From an uncultured Clostridia bacterium (lineage in GTDB: Bacteria; Bacillota; Clostridia; Christensenellales; UBA3700): DNA of 64,000 nucleotides. A program made the translations under genes and the position numbers. The stretch covers positions 1 to 64,000 of the forward strand of contig CAMBZZ010000003.1 in assembly GCA_945872615.1 (NCBI GenBank), written 5' to 3'. Positions 18,310-28,386 of the stretch are shown piece after piece (the stretch's first letter is position 1; each line of letters starts with the position of its first letter). The notes below the pieces were generated by a model. It was not told where the DNA came from. It worked only from the letters and a program-made list of their open reading frames with translations, and searched no databases.

Positions 18310-19356
18310 ATGCAAGAGCGCATTTCTGAACTCAGACAACCCACGTCGCCACCCGAAAGCCTTGTTGACAAGGACGGGCAAGCGGTATTCGGCACTTTTG
18401 ACAAAGAGATAAAAAATCTCAATCTGATAGATTGCTATCGTCCTTACGGCAAAAGAATGACCCGCCCTATACAAGACTTTAAGTTGACGGAATGGGAAGC
18501 TACCGAAGTCGTTACCGACGAGTGTGCCATAGTGTCTGCTATCTATTCTATGGGCAAAGTCGGCTTTGGTATCGTGGTTGCATTCGACCGCAAAACTCAC
18601 GACATCGACTTTTGGCTAAAACCAGCCACGTCTAGCACCCTGCAAGTCGCACCTAATCTAATAAACTCAACGAGTTTTATCAAAACGAAAGCTCTATCCA
18701 TTGAAGTAAAAAACGATATGGACAAAGGCAAAGCGTCTACCTCGTGCTCACTCTCCAACAAAAAGGGAACTATGGCTTATAACGTCAATCTCACGAGACT
18801 ATCGCCTCCGAGCGTGGTATCGATACCATTCGGAGACAATATGCCTCTATATACTCAAAAGGACTTCTTTAGCGCGCACGGGTATATAGAAAAAAACGGA
18901 GAACGAGTTAGCTTTGACGACGCAGTTGCCGTAATAGACGATCACAAGGGCTATTATCCAAGGCGCGCTCACTACGATTGGTTGACTACGATGGGTAAGA
19001 TAAATCACGACGGGCAAGAAACGTATATTGCTCTCAACCTTACGCTCAATCAGTCTATAAACCAACATGACTACAACGAAAATCTCGTATGGCTAAAAGA
19101 CAGACAGATTATTCTTCCGCCAGTCACCTTTGAAAAACACCAACAAGTGTGGCGCGTTTATGACCAATTCGATAGAGTTAATATAGCCTTCGAAATTCAA
19201 AATACTTACGTAATGACGCCCAACGTAGGCGTGGCAAAAGTAGAATATTATTTACCTTTCGGAGTGGTGTCGGGCTACGTAAGAGACGATGACGACACGG
19301 CATACGACCTATCCGGGTTGATAGGAATTGCCGAAGACAAAACAACGTTGTTGTAA
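18310..19356 (+). CDS. DUF2804 domain-containing protein
   Basis: 348 aa; DDHKGYYPRRAHYDWLTTMG signature; promoter TTGACA-17-TAAACT and SD upstream. Confidence 0.75.
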   Translation: MQERISELRQPTSPPESLVDKDGQAVFGTFDKEIKNLNLIDCYRPYGKRMTRPIQDFKLTEWEATEVVTDECAIVSAIYSMGKVGFGIVVAFDRKTHDIDFWLKPATSSTLQVAPNLINSTSFIKTKALSIEVKNDMDKGKASTSCSLSNKKGTMAYNVNLTRLSPPSVVSIPFGDNMPLYTQKDFFSAHGYIEKNGERVSFDDAVAVIDDHKGYYPRRAHYDWLTTMGKINHDGQETYIALNLTLNQSINQHDYNENLVWLKDRQIILPPVTFEKHQQVWRVYDQFDRVNIAFEIQNTYVMTPNVGVAKVEYYLPFGVVSGYVRDDDDTAYDLSGLIGIAEDKTTLL

Positions 19357-19366
19357 AACAAAAATT

Positions 19367-19388
19367 ATCCCGAGAATACTCTCGGGAT
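19367..19388. terminator. bidirectional terminator
   Basis: ATCCCGAGA-atac-TCTCGGGAT between convergent genes. Confidence 0.85.
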
Positions 19389-19395
19389 TTTAATA

Positions 19396-20733
19396 TTATT
19401 TAATGACGGTTAGTTGCTCTAGTGAAGATACGTCCACGTCTAAATCTACGGGACTTTCTCCCCTCAATACGGTAAGTTGAACTTGGTCTCCGAGCCTTAC
19501 CGTAAGCATGAGATCGGCTACGTCGTATATTCTGTTGACGGTTTTTTCTACGCCGTTGATCGATATGGTATCGATTACGTCGCCTACTTGCAGTATTCCG
19601 TCGGCAAGTCCTCCCGCAGAAACTTTGGAGACAACACAAGTCTCTTTGATATAGTATTCGTCGGTAATCGCGTCGTATGCCAGCACGCTATCTTGAGCCG
19701 TGACGTCAAAGTTGAAAACCAACTTTCGTACTTTGCCGTCGCTACTATCAAGAACATTGTCAACAACGTTTTTGACGACCCCTATCGGAATAGCATAGCC
19801 TACGTTATCTATGCTGGTAGAATTGTATTTGGCATTGACTATACCTATAAGTTGTCCGTAAGCGTTGAATAATCCTCCGCCGCTATTGCCGCTGTTGATT
19901 GCGGTATCGATGCGCATAACTCGCATACTTATAGTTCCGCTATTGTCCACCGCGCTAATACTTATATGCTCGCTTTCCACGCTGACTATACCCGAGGTCG
20001 CAGACAATCCCTCCGCCTGCGGATTGCCTATCGCAATAGCCTTCTCTCCTACTTGGCTACCGCCATCCGAGAGAGTAACTTGACGCGCGTAACTATTTTT
20101 TAGCACATCGCTGTTTTCTACCTTCAAAACAGCTAAATCGTAGTTCATCGAGCCGCCTACGTACGTGGTAGCTATTGCTTGACTTTCGCACTCTCCGCCG
20201 TATAGATATGCTTTTATCGTATCGTACACGCCGTCGTCAACCGAGCCGTCGTAAACTACGTGATAGTTGGTCACTATGATAGCATAGCCCGCCTCTTTGT
20301 TGAGTTTGTAGATAATACCCGCGCCTGCGGAGCCGCTCGTCGAAGACGAGTTATACGCTTTGACGCTGACAGCCGACAAAAGGCATTGTTCTATGATGTC
20401 GCTGTCGTCTATCGTAAGGTCTATCGTAAGCCCCAACTCGTCTTGCAAAAATTGGTAAAAGGTGCCCGTGTAGCCGTTTTCTTGCACTTCTTGTTCGTAC
20501 AATTCTCTCAAGTCGGCTATAGTAATGCTTTGCCCGTCCGCGCCGTTAAGTCCGTTGCTTCCGTTGATACCGTCGGCGCCCTTGAGGCTCTCTAGCCATT
20601 GTTGCTCTGTGCCCTCGAAGCCGTTGTTGACGGCAATTTCGTAAGCCGATAAGCCGCCATTTTGACATGCGCACAACGATAGCAACGCTACGACTATTAT
20701 AGCTATAAGGGCAATCTTCCACTTTTTCGACAT
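19396..20733 (-). CDS. S1C-type (HtrA/DegP-like) serine protease lipoprotein with PDZ domain
   Basis: IVTNYHVV (His), YDLAVLKV (Asp), INSGNSGGGLFN (Ser), C-terminal PDZ (VSKVSAGGLADGILQVGDVI); lipobox LLSLCAC; Gly-Xaa-Xaa segment near the N-terminus. Confidence 0.9.
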   Translation of the reverse strand: MSKKWKIALIAIIVVALLSLCACQNGGLSAYEIAVNNGFEGTEQQWLESLKGADGINGSNGLNGADGQSITIADLRELYEQEVQENGYTGTFYQFLQDELGLTIDLTIDDSDIIEQCLLSAVSVKAYNSSSTSGSAGAGIIYKLNKEAGYAIIVTNYHVVYDGSVDDGVYDTIKAYLYGGECESQAIATTYVGGSMNYDLAVLKVENSDVLKNSYARQVTLSDGGSQVGEKAIAIGNPQAEGLSATSGIVSVESEHISISAVDNSGTISMRVMRIDTAINSGNSGGGLFNAYGQLIGIVNAKYNSTSIDNVGYAIPIGVVKNVVDNVLDSSDGKVRKLVFNFDVTAQDSVLAYDAITDEYYIKETCVVSKVSAGGLADGILQVGDVIDTISINGVEKTVNRIYDVADLMLTVRLGDQVQLTVLRGESPVDLDVDVSSLEQLTVIK

Positions 20734-20972
20734 ATAAATCACCTCTCGTTCGATATAATGTTGAAGCGTTCTTCGGTGTTTTCCTACCGATTTTTATGAC
20801 TTTATGCTAACAGTATTGGCTTAAAGATTTATTAAATTTCGCCCTCTCCGCTTGTTTTTTACTCAATATTTACCTATACAAAACGATGCGTTTTGTTATA
20901 TTATTCAACTTATTCTTTTATTGTCTCTTGACCTTAGGTCGATATTATGATTTAATAATTAGGGAGAGAAAT

Positions 20973-21911
20973 ATGAAAAACAAGTTTTTGGCTATTATCA
21001 TTGTATTGACGATTGTAATTTGTTGCGTCGGGCTGGTCGCTTGTAACGATGACGAGTTGCCTCAAGACGCAGTCAATGGCTCTTACTAAGGGGTCGATTA
21101 CTCTACTTTGACCAAAGTAGAATCCACTTCGGCGTTTGACTTATACCAGCAAGTGTACGAAACATACAAAAACGACACGGGCTACTTCCGCGACGAGTTG
21201 TTCCACTTTAAGACGACGGGTATTGAGCAATGCTCGCACTTCGTCGTGTATAGGGACGGCGACAAGTTTTTGTCTCGCGACGTTAAGGTGGGCTACGGCA
21301 TAGGTCCCGGGGAAGCATACGACCTAAAGACTTTGTACTTCGACGGCACCGATTATTACTCTAATAACTACGTCAAAAATAAGAATATCGTAGAAAAGAA
21401 AAAATCTCTGCAAGGTACAATGGCTGACTTCAACGTCAAGAGCTACGGAACGCTGACTGCTAACTCCGACATTGACGCTTGCAACGCCAGAATGTTAGAC
21501 GATACCTCGCATTTGACTACTTTTATCATGAACGACCGCTCTTTGCTATCCAAACTTCACAACGACAACGTGTATGCGGACGCCGAAGGCACGTATTATT
21601 TTACCATAGCTCTCGATTGCTCGGCGGAAGTCTTGGCTAATAGCCAAATAGCCGCTAAACAAGAATTTATCGATCGTACGACGTGTAGTGCGGAAAGTTT
21701 TGAGATGAATATGGATACTACGATTGACTTTACCGTACGAGAGATAGACGGCGTACTAAAGATTACTTCTTGGCTACGTCACGAAAAATATCAAGGCAAG
21801 GCTTTGGGGCTGGCTCTTTTGAAGTGCGAGCAAACTTGCAAGAGTGTGTTGACCTACGGTCAGCCTCATTGCACCATTGACCAAGACGTGATAAAATCTA
21901 ATATAGCTTAA
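20973..21911 (+). pseudogene. lipoprotein gene interrupted by an in-frame TAA
   Basis: MKNKFLAIIIVLTIVICCVGLVACNDDELPQDAVNGSY*GVDYSTLTKVESTSAFDLYQQ...; TAA at 21087-21089 is in frame with the 267-aa downstream ORF. Confidence 0.7.
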
Positions 21912-21929
21912 TCTAAGAAACAAAAAATT

Positions 21930-21956
21930 GCCCTGCTAAATAGCAGGGCTTTTTTG
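21930..21956 (+). terminator. rho-independent terminator
   Basis: GCCCTGCTAAATAGCAGGGC followed by TTTTTTT. Confidence 0.9.
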
Positions 21957-21992
21957 TTAAAAAATCAATTTTCTTAATACGTATCGACTTTT

Positions 21993-24900
21993 TTAGTTTA
22001 TTTTGCGCAAAATCGCTAGATTTTTGGCAGGAATTTTGACGTCACCGCCGAGTTTGTCTATGCAATAGAGATTAGCCGTATCAATATCCGCCAACCTCTC
22101 TAATTGTCCAAACTGCGTCAAGTCTACGTAGGCGTCGCCGTCGGTAGGATTGGCAATATAGATATAGTCGCCTATGCGGTAGGCAAGCGCGCCCCAAGCA
22201 GAACGAACGGCAAGCCACTCGAATTGCTCTTTGGCAGTACCGAGGTCTCTAAACGCTCTATTGTGTCGTCTAATGCGGATAAGTCCTTGATAATAGTCGG
22301 ATATATCGCAATAAGCGTCCTTTCTATTCCAATCCAAAGCGTTGACGTCGTCGCCCGCATTGTAACTGTTGTCGTTCATTTGTTTGGTGCGACAAAATTC
22401 TTCACCTGCTTGCATAAAGGCAAGTCCCAAAGAACTCATCACAAAGAAGGCTCCGAATTTGGTAGCAATCTTGATTTCTCTCTCGCTTGGCATGGTCGCT
22501 TTGAGTTGGTCGTACAAGGTATAGTTGTCGTGCGCCGACATATAACAAACGTTTTGACTTGGGCTATTGAGTTTGAAAACCACACCGTCACGCTTATCGC
22601 TCGCCCCTTCTATTCCGCTCATAACGGCACTCAGAGAAACAGCCATTCCTTGCAAAAAGCCTCGCGATAGATGATTGTCACCTCTCAAGCCGTCTCTATA
22701 CGAGGAATTGAATACCCCCACTTTGCTCGGCAACAATGCAAGATTGGACGTGTCCGCGGGGACTATCCACGGAGCGGGAGGTAACGCCCACCAAGGCTCG
22801 CCGTACGACAAAATAGTTTTGCCGAGTTTGCTCTCCAACTCGTCAAGTCTATCTCGAATTGCAACCACGGTATCTATATCGTACAGTCCCATGAGGTCAA
22901 ACCTAAAGCCGTCGATATGATATTCTTCCACCCAATAGGTGAGAGAATCTATAATAAATTTGCGCACCATTGGCTTTTCGGTAGCAATTTCGTTGCCACA
23001 GCCCGAGCCGTTGAAAAATTTGCCGTCGGCAAACTTGCGATAATAGCAATCCCTTGCTACCTTTTCGAAGTTGGAGCTCTCGGTGCGATAGGTATGATTG
23101 TACACCACGTCGGCTATAACACCGATACCGTTGTCGTGCAAAGTTAGAATAAGTTGCTTGAGTTCTCTTATCCTTGCCTCAGGGTCGCAAGGATTGGTGC
23201 TATAAGAGCCTTCGGGCACGTTGTAATTGCATGGATCATAGCCCCAGTTGCGTTGCCAAAACTCTCTCTCGTCCACACTCTCGAAGTCGGCGATAGGCAA
23301 CAGTTGAACGTAGGTAACCCCCAACTGTCTCAGATAATCCACAAGGCACGCCTTGCCGCACACGGTCTTGTATCCTGTCGCAAACCCTCCGTATCTGCCT
23401 CTAACTTCAAAGCTATCCGGCATACCAACGCTAAAATCTCTTACGTGTACTTCCCATAATATCGGGGTTGCGTTGCCTCGATATTTGTCTTGTTCCCAAC
23501 CGTCGGGGTCTGTACCGGACAAGTCGACTATCATTGTGCGACAACCGTTTAGCCCCACAGCTCTGGCATAAGGGTCTATGCACTCTTTGCCGTCTATCTC
23601 GTATGCATAATACTTGCCCGTCATATCTTGCTCTACCGTGCACCTAAAGACGTCGCCTTCCTTAACCATCTCGTAGGTTGCGATAGGGCTTTGGGCAAAA
23701 GCCGTTTCAAAAATCTCCACCTTAGCAAAGTTGGTAGGAGGTGACCATACGGCGAAAGTCGTTGCCTTGCCGTTGACGTTGACGCCTAAATCGAAGCGCG
23801 TCTTTTTTACTTTGTCAACTTTGCCAAGTCTGTCGTATTGACGCGCAATCGCCTTTATCCTCTTGGCAAGTTTAGTCAATTCTTTATCGCTCGGAAAATC
23901 GATACGGCAACTCCAGTTGAGCTCGGACACGCTGCCCGGGGTATTGATTCTGCCCTCCTCACCGAGGTACAGCCAATCGGCAAAAGGTACGATAGCCACG
24001 TTGGACCTACTTGCAAAAACCAATCTTATGAGCGTGTCGGCAATGTCCTTGGCACTATCGCATTGGCACGTAACGTCCATCAACGAACACTCGTCATTGA
24101 TACTACGCTTGAGTTGCGACAACTTCGCCTCGTCGCTTAGACAAATAAACTGCATCAAAGTCGAGTTGTCGTGCGTGCCCGTGTATGCTATGCTCTTGCG
24201 AGGATAATTGCTCGGTCTGTTGTCACTGTCAACGTCGCCGTCCATGCCGAACTGAACCACTCGCATTCCGCAATAGCCCGTCTTGGACAAAAGCTGTCTT
24301 ACGCCGTCGTCTATAAGTCCCAAGTCTTCGGCAACTATATTAAGGTGAAGTTTGTCGGCGAACAATTCGAAGCCGACGCCTTGTTTCCATTCCCCGTCTA
24401 TAGCGTTCTTAGCTCCGTAAGGAACGCTATAATATCTATCCATTGCTCTAAAATGGTCTATGCGTACAACGTCGTATAATTCAAAGGCTTGGGCAATGCG
24501 CTCGTTCCACCAATCGTAGCCCTCCTCTTTCATCTTATCCCAATCGTACAAAGGGTTGCCCCACAACTGTCCTTCTTCGCAAAAATAATCGGGCGGAACG
24601 CCTGCCACCGCTTTGGGAACAAAATTGTCGTCAAGTTGGAAATTTTGCGGGCGGCTCCAAACTTCCACGCTGTCCAAAGCCACGTAAATAGGCATATCGC
24701 CCATAATCTTGACGCCTTTGGAATTGGCATATCCTTTCAACCCGAGCCATTGCGATTGTGCGACCCACTGCGTCCATAGATAGAAGCCCACTTCGTGCGA
24801 GTTTTGTTCGGCATACCGCTCGACTTGAGCACTGTCGAAAATGCGGTATCGCTGCCACTCATACCAAGGCGAATCGTCCTCGTCTTTGAGTGCCATAAAT

Positions 24901-25334
24901 ACGGCGTAATTCAAAAATCTTTTACTCTTTACCCAATCGAGATATTGTTCGGTAGGTTGGAAATTGTCGTACGCTATGCGTAAAAGTCGAAGTTTGATAG
25001 GAGTGATAGCCGCGTAATCTACCCTCTCTCCGTCGATAGCCTTCAACTGCTCAAGATGCTTAGAAGTAAGCAAACCTTGTTCCTTCAAAGAAACAAGGTC
25101 GATATAATTGACGTCTATTGCTTGCGCGCTGACAGACTGATATGGCGAGCCTCCCATGCCTGTAGGTACAAGCGGCAAAACTTGCCATACGCTCTGTCCC
25201 GCCTCTACCAAAAAGTCGACAAAACGATATGCGGATTGTCCGAAAGTCCCTATTGCAAACGGGGAGGGCAATGCCGAAACCGGCATCAATATGCCGGATA
25301 TACGCCTATTGTTGATGTTGTGTGTACAATTCAT
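21993..25334 (-). CDS. bifunctional 4-alpha-glucanotransferase (GH77) / type I pullulanase (GH13) fusion
   Basis: 1113 aa; MalQ motifs VVRIDHFRA, VAEDLG, YTGTHDN; pullulanase motifs NWGYDPCNYNVPEGSYSTNP, GFRFDLMGLYD, SYGEPW, SAHDN. Confidence 0.92.
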   Translation of the reverse strand: MNCTHNINNRRISGILMPVSALPSPFAIGTFGQSAYRFVDFLVEAGQSVWQVLPLVPTGMGGSPYQSVSAQAIDVNYIDLVSLKEQGLLTSKHLEQLKAIDGERVDYAAITPIKLRLLRIAYDNFQPTEQYLDWVKSKRFLNYAVFMALKDEDDSPWYEWQRYRIFDSAQVERYAEQNSHEVGFYLWTQWVAQSQWLGLKGYANSKGVKIMGDMPIYVALDSVEVWSRPQNFQLDDNFVPKAVAGVPPDYFCEEGQLWGNPLYDWDKMKEEGYDWWNERIAQAFELYDVVRIDHFRAMDRYYSVPYGAKNAIDGEWKQGVGFELFADKLHLNIVAEDLGLIDDGVRQLLSKTGYCGMRVVQFGMDGDVDSDNRPSNYPRKSIAYTGTHDNSTLMQFICLSDEAKLSQLKRSINDECSLMDVTCQCDSAKDIADTLIRLVFASRSNVAIVPFADWLYLGEEGRINTPGSVSELNWSCRIDFPSDKELTKLAKRIKAIARQYDRLGKVDKVKKTRFDLGVNVNGKATTFAVWSPPTNFAKVEIFETAFAQSPIATYEMVKEGDVFRCTVEQDMTGKYYAYEIDGKECIDPYARAVGLNGCRTMIVDLSGTDPDGWEQDKYRGNATPILWEVHVRDFSVGMPDSFEVRGRYGGFATGYKTVCGKACLVDYLRQLGVTYVQLLPIADFESVDEREFWQRNWGYDPCNYNVPEGSYSTNPCDPEARIRELKQLILTLHDNGIGVIADVVYNHTYRTESSNFEKVARDCYYRKFADGKFFNGSGCGNEIATEKPMVRKFIIDSLTYWVEEYHIDGFRFDLMGLYDIDTVVAIRDRLDELESKLGKTILSYGEPWWALPPAPWIVPADTSNLALLPSKVGVFNSSYRDGLRGDNHLSRGFLQGMAVSLSAVMSGIEGASDKRDGVVFKLNSPSQNVCYMSAHDNYTLYDQLKATMPSEREIKIATKFGAFFVMSSLGLAFMQAGEEFCRTKQMNDNSYNAGDDVNALDWNRKDAYCDISDYYQGLIRIRRHNRAFRDLGTAKEQFEWLAVRSAWGALAYRIGDYIYIANPTDGDAYVDLTQFGQLERLADIDTANLYCIDKLGGDVKIPAKNLAILRKIN

Positions 25335-25395
25335 AGCTGTAATATATCTTATAGCGCGTTGCGAATTATCGCGAGCGCGAATACGTTAGTCGTAA

Positions 25396-27039
25396 TTAGG
25401 ACAACGTTGCACAATTTTTCATATCGAATCTAAGCACTTTATCGTTGCCGTCGACGCTATATTTGACGGTAACTTGCGTGCCGTTTTGCGTGACGTCCTC
25501 CACCCACGTCTCACCCTCTTGCATCACCTCTGCAAAAAGTTTCTTTTGGCTGTCGTTGTATCTGCCCGTGTCGTCGCTGGTAAACAAAACCGAGCCGAAA
25601 ATTTTGATAAGCGTAGCAAGTAGTCTTTGTTGCGAAGGTGTAAACTTGACGTTGTAGTCTCTGATTGTAAAGACGTCGGGATCACACATAAACGCCCTCT
25701 TGTTGAGGTGTCTGCGATACAGAATATTGTACACCGCCTCTTGGCTCGACACGTCCTCACGGTGGGAGATTTTTTGGATAAATGTCTTCTTCCAACTAAG
25801 TCCCATGTCTGCGCCAATTCTCATATACTCAACTCTGCCAAAACATGGCATAAGCGGAGTACCGCAACCTAGAATCTTCCTATCGCCAACGCATTCTCTC
25901 AGCAACGTAATCGCGTCGTACATAATGGTTGCCCTCGATTTGTTGTATGCAGGCACCATCGCCGCGCAATACAAAAAGTCAAGTTTGAATAAGTCGAAGC
26001 CCATATCTCGATAATATGCAAAGCAATCTTTGATATACGCTCTGACTTCTTTGTTATAGATGTCCAAGGCGTAAAATCCGCCCCAGTTGGTACCGCAGTT
26101 TATCTTTTTGCCGTCTCTGCCTTTGACAAACCAGTCAGGGTGTTGGTTGACGAGCTCCGAGTTCTTTTGAACGCCGAACGGTGCCATCCACAAGCCCGCT
26201 TGCAAGCCCTTGGCGTGTATGGCTTTGACTATGCCGTCAAGTCCGTTAGGAAATTTGACGGGGTCGATGCTCTTCCATTCGCCAACTTTGGTCTGGTAGC
26301 CGTCGTCGATTTGGAAGGTGTTGATAAGCCCCGTGGAAGCAATACTTTCGAGGTCGTTGAGCACGATACTTTCGCTGATGTTTTGATAATAATTGTACCA
26401 AGTCGTGTATCCTTTGATAACGGGATACATAGGTCTAGGTATGCCCATCATAGCAAAATACTTGTCAAATACCTCATTGTATTCGCCCTTGAGTGAGATG
26501 AGCCTAAATAGCGTGTAAGTATTGTCAATCAATACGCCCTCCACGTCCTTGTATATGCGTATGCGATTGGCGTTCATGTCAGCTTGAATAACGGTATAGC
26601 CGTCCTTGTCGCTGAGAGAACCCACGAAATCTATCTCGTCTCCTCTGCGAACGTAAGCGTATCCGTGAGAGTGGAATTGTCCTTTCTTTTTTGGTTGTTC
26701 AACCCATAGGTAGTCGCCGTAGTTGATCATACCCAGCATCTTGCCGATCGGAGTCTTGTTGAGCAAACCTTGGTCTGCCATTTTTTGATCGCAAGTAAAC
26801 TCTCTACTGTCCGTCCACGACTGGTAACCGTTGGCAAAAAACTTGTCGCCGGGGGCAAAATCATATTCCATCTCAAGCCATACCTTCTCTATCTCGATAG
26901 GAATATTAACCACAATGTCCAAAGTCAGACAAGCGTTGTTTTTGGTGTACTTGAGCGTAAAATCGTCGCCCCCCGACGTGGCGGTTTTAATTTCTCGTCC
27001 GTCTTTGTACCTAATATGTAAATAATAGTTTTCGAGCAT
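25396..27039 (-). CDS. alpha-galactosidase (GH36 / clan GH-D)
   Basis: 547 aa; INTFQIDDGYQTKVGEW, GLQAGLWMAPFGVQKNSEL, DLFKLDFLYCAAM. Confidence 0.85.
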   Translation of the reverse strand: MLENYYLHIRYKDGREIKTATSGGDDFTLKYTKNNACLTLDIVVNIPIEIEKVWLEMEYDFAPGDKFFANGYQSWTDSREFTCDQKMADQGLLNKTPIGKMLGMINYGDYLWVEQPKKKGQFHSHGYAYVRRGDEIDFVGSLSDKDGYTVIQADMNANRIRIYKDVEGVLIDNTYTLFRLISLKGEYNEVFDKYFAMMGIPRPMYPVIKGYTTWYNYYQNISESIVLNDLESIASTGLINTFQIDDGYQTKVGEWKSIDPVKFPNGLDGIVKAIHAKGLQAGLWMAPFGVQKNSELVNQHPDWFVKGRDGKKINCGTNWGGFYALDIYNKEVRAYIKDCFAYYRDMGFDLFKLDFLYCAAMVPAYNKSRATIMYDAITLLRECVGDRKILGCGTPLMPCFGRVEYMRIGADMGLSWKKTFIQKISHREDVSSQEAVYNILYRRHLNKRAFMCDPDVFTIRDYNVKFTPSQQRLLATLIKIFGSVLFTSDDTGRYNDSQKKLFAEVMQEGETWVEDVTQNGTQVTVKYSVDGNDKVLRFDMKNCATLS

Positions 27040-27189
27040 AACTATCTCCCTTATTTATTTTAATTATTATAACATAAATAAAAATACTTGACAATACCCT
27101 ATTTGGGAGCGTTTTGCACTTTTTATGCAAAAAAAATACACCCCGCCGCTTGACGAGATGTATTGCTTGTCGATTGTTTTGACCACCGA

Positions 27190-27513
27190 TTAGTTTTGGC
27201 GCCAATTATATACGGTAACCTCACTCTGGGTTGCGCTCTCAACGACTACGGTGTGGTTGACGATTTCTTCTCCCCACATTCCTTTATCCACGCCTTCCCA
27301 ATTAGGCTTGCAAAGTACTTTATATTCCAACGTTTCGCCTTCATTAAATCTTCTAACGATTCTAAATACGCCGTTTTCCTTTTTTACTTTGAGTGCCTTG
27401 GCAGGGTTCCAATTACCGAGCTTAGCATGATTGCCGCAGATGTAGATGCAATCAACGTCCTTATTAGTCTTGTTTTCTACGTGAAAAGTCACGCAACAAA
27501 CTTTATCTTCCAT
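27190..27513 (-). CDS. stand-alone CBM20-like starch-binding domain protein
   Basis: 107 aa; IYICGNHAKLGNWNPAKALKVKKENGVFRIVRRFNEGETLEYKV; no signal peptide. Confidence 0.7.
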   Translation of the reverse strand: MEDKVCCVTFHVENKTNKDVDCIYICGNHAKLGNWNPAKALKVKKENGVFRIVRRFNEGETLEYKVLCKPNWEGVDKGMWGEEIVNHTVVVESATQSEVTVYNWRQN

Positions 27514-27549
27514 ATTTGTACCTCCAAAATTATTATTAACTAATGCTAA

Positions 27550-28386
27550 TTATAATATTTTACGTCGAATTGTCAACTTTTTGACTATCGTTATATCAAA
27601 ATTTGCCCTTATTTGCATTTTTTCTATCTTTTCTAAGCGTTGAAGCAACTTTTTGGGCGTAGTGTACAAATACGGGGTCATTGCCAATAGACTATCTATT
27701 TCTCTATGCGAATTTAATTCAAAAGCATAATCGAGTTGAAGGTTTTGCACGCTTTTTAGCGGCTCGAAGTCTACGGAAAAACTTTTCGGATACGCCTTGT
27801 CTCCGTATATAGCTTGCTTGAGTTCCCATAGATGATATGGCGCTGGACTGACGAATACCGCAACGCCGTCCTCCTTAAGCACCCTATAAATCTCATCCGT
27901 TGCGTAAGGCGCAAATACACATATCAGCACGTCGATACTGCCGCTCGGAATAGGTAAATCGAATGAGTTGGCAACGCAAAAATCAATACACGTATCGAGT
28001 TTTCCGCCTATTTTGATTGCTTCTTTGGATATGTCCGCGGCAAGATAGCGATAGCTATCGCCGTGCCTTGCGGCAATATGGCAGATATAATATCCGTAGC
28101 CGCAACCAAGGTCGAGAATAGTGCCTCCCATAGGACAATATTGACCTACGAGATCGGCTAGTTTGTCTGCGAGCGGTTGATAGTGACCTAATTGCAAAAA
28201 TGCGCGTCTTGCCTCTATCATCTGCTTGTTGTCACCTATTTTTTCTCCCGACTTTTGGCTAATATTGAGATTGACGTAATTTTCTCTAGCCACGTCGAAG
28301 CAATGTCCATTACCGCATTTGCAAGTTCTTCCTTCGAGCACGAGCGAAGCGCCGCAAACGGGACACGAAAACTTGTCGAATTTCAT
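27550..28386 (-). CDS. rlmA: RlmA-like 23S rRNA (guanine-N1) methyltransferase
   Basis: N-terminal zinc knuckle FSCPVCGASLVLEGRTCKCGNGHCFDVARENYVNL; GTILDLGCGYGYY; start re-set to MKFDKF after SD GAGGGG. Confidence 0.85.
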   Translation of the reverse strand: MKFDKFSCPVCGASLVLEGRTCKCGNGHCFDVARENYVNLNISQKSGEKIGDNKQMIEARRAFLQLGHYQPLADKLADLVGQYCPMGGTILDLGCGYGYYICHIAARHGDSYRYLAADISKEAIKIGGKLDTCIDFCVANSFDLPIPSGSIDVLICVFAPYATDEIYRVLKEDGVAVFVSPAPYHLWELKQAIYGDKAYPKSFSVDFEPLKSVQNLQLDYAFELNSHREIDSLLAMTPYLYTTPKKLLQRLEKIEKMQIRANFDITIVKKLTIRRKIL

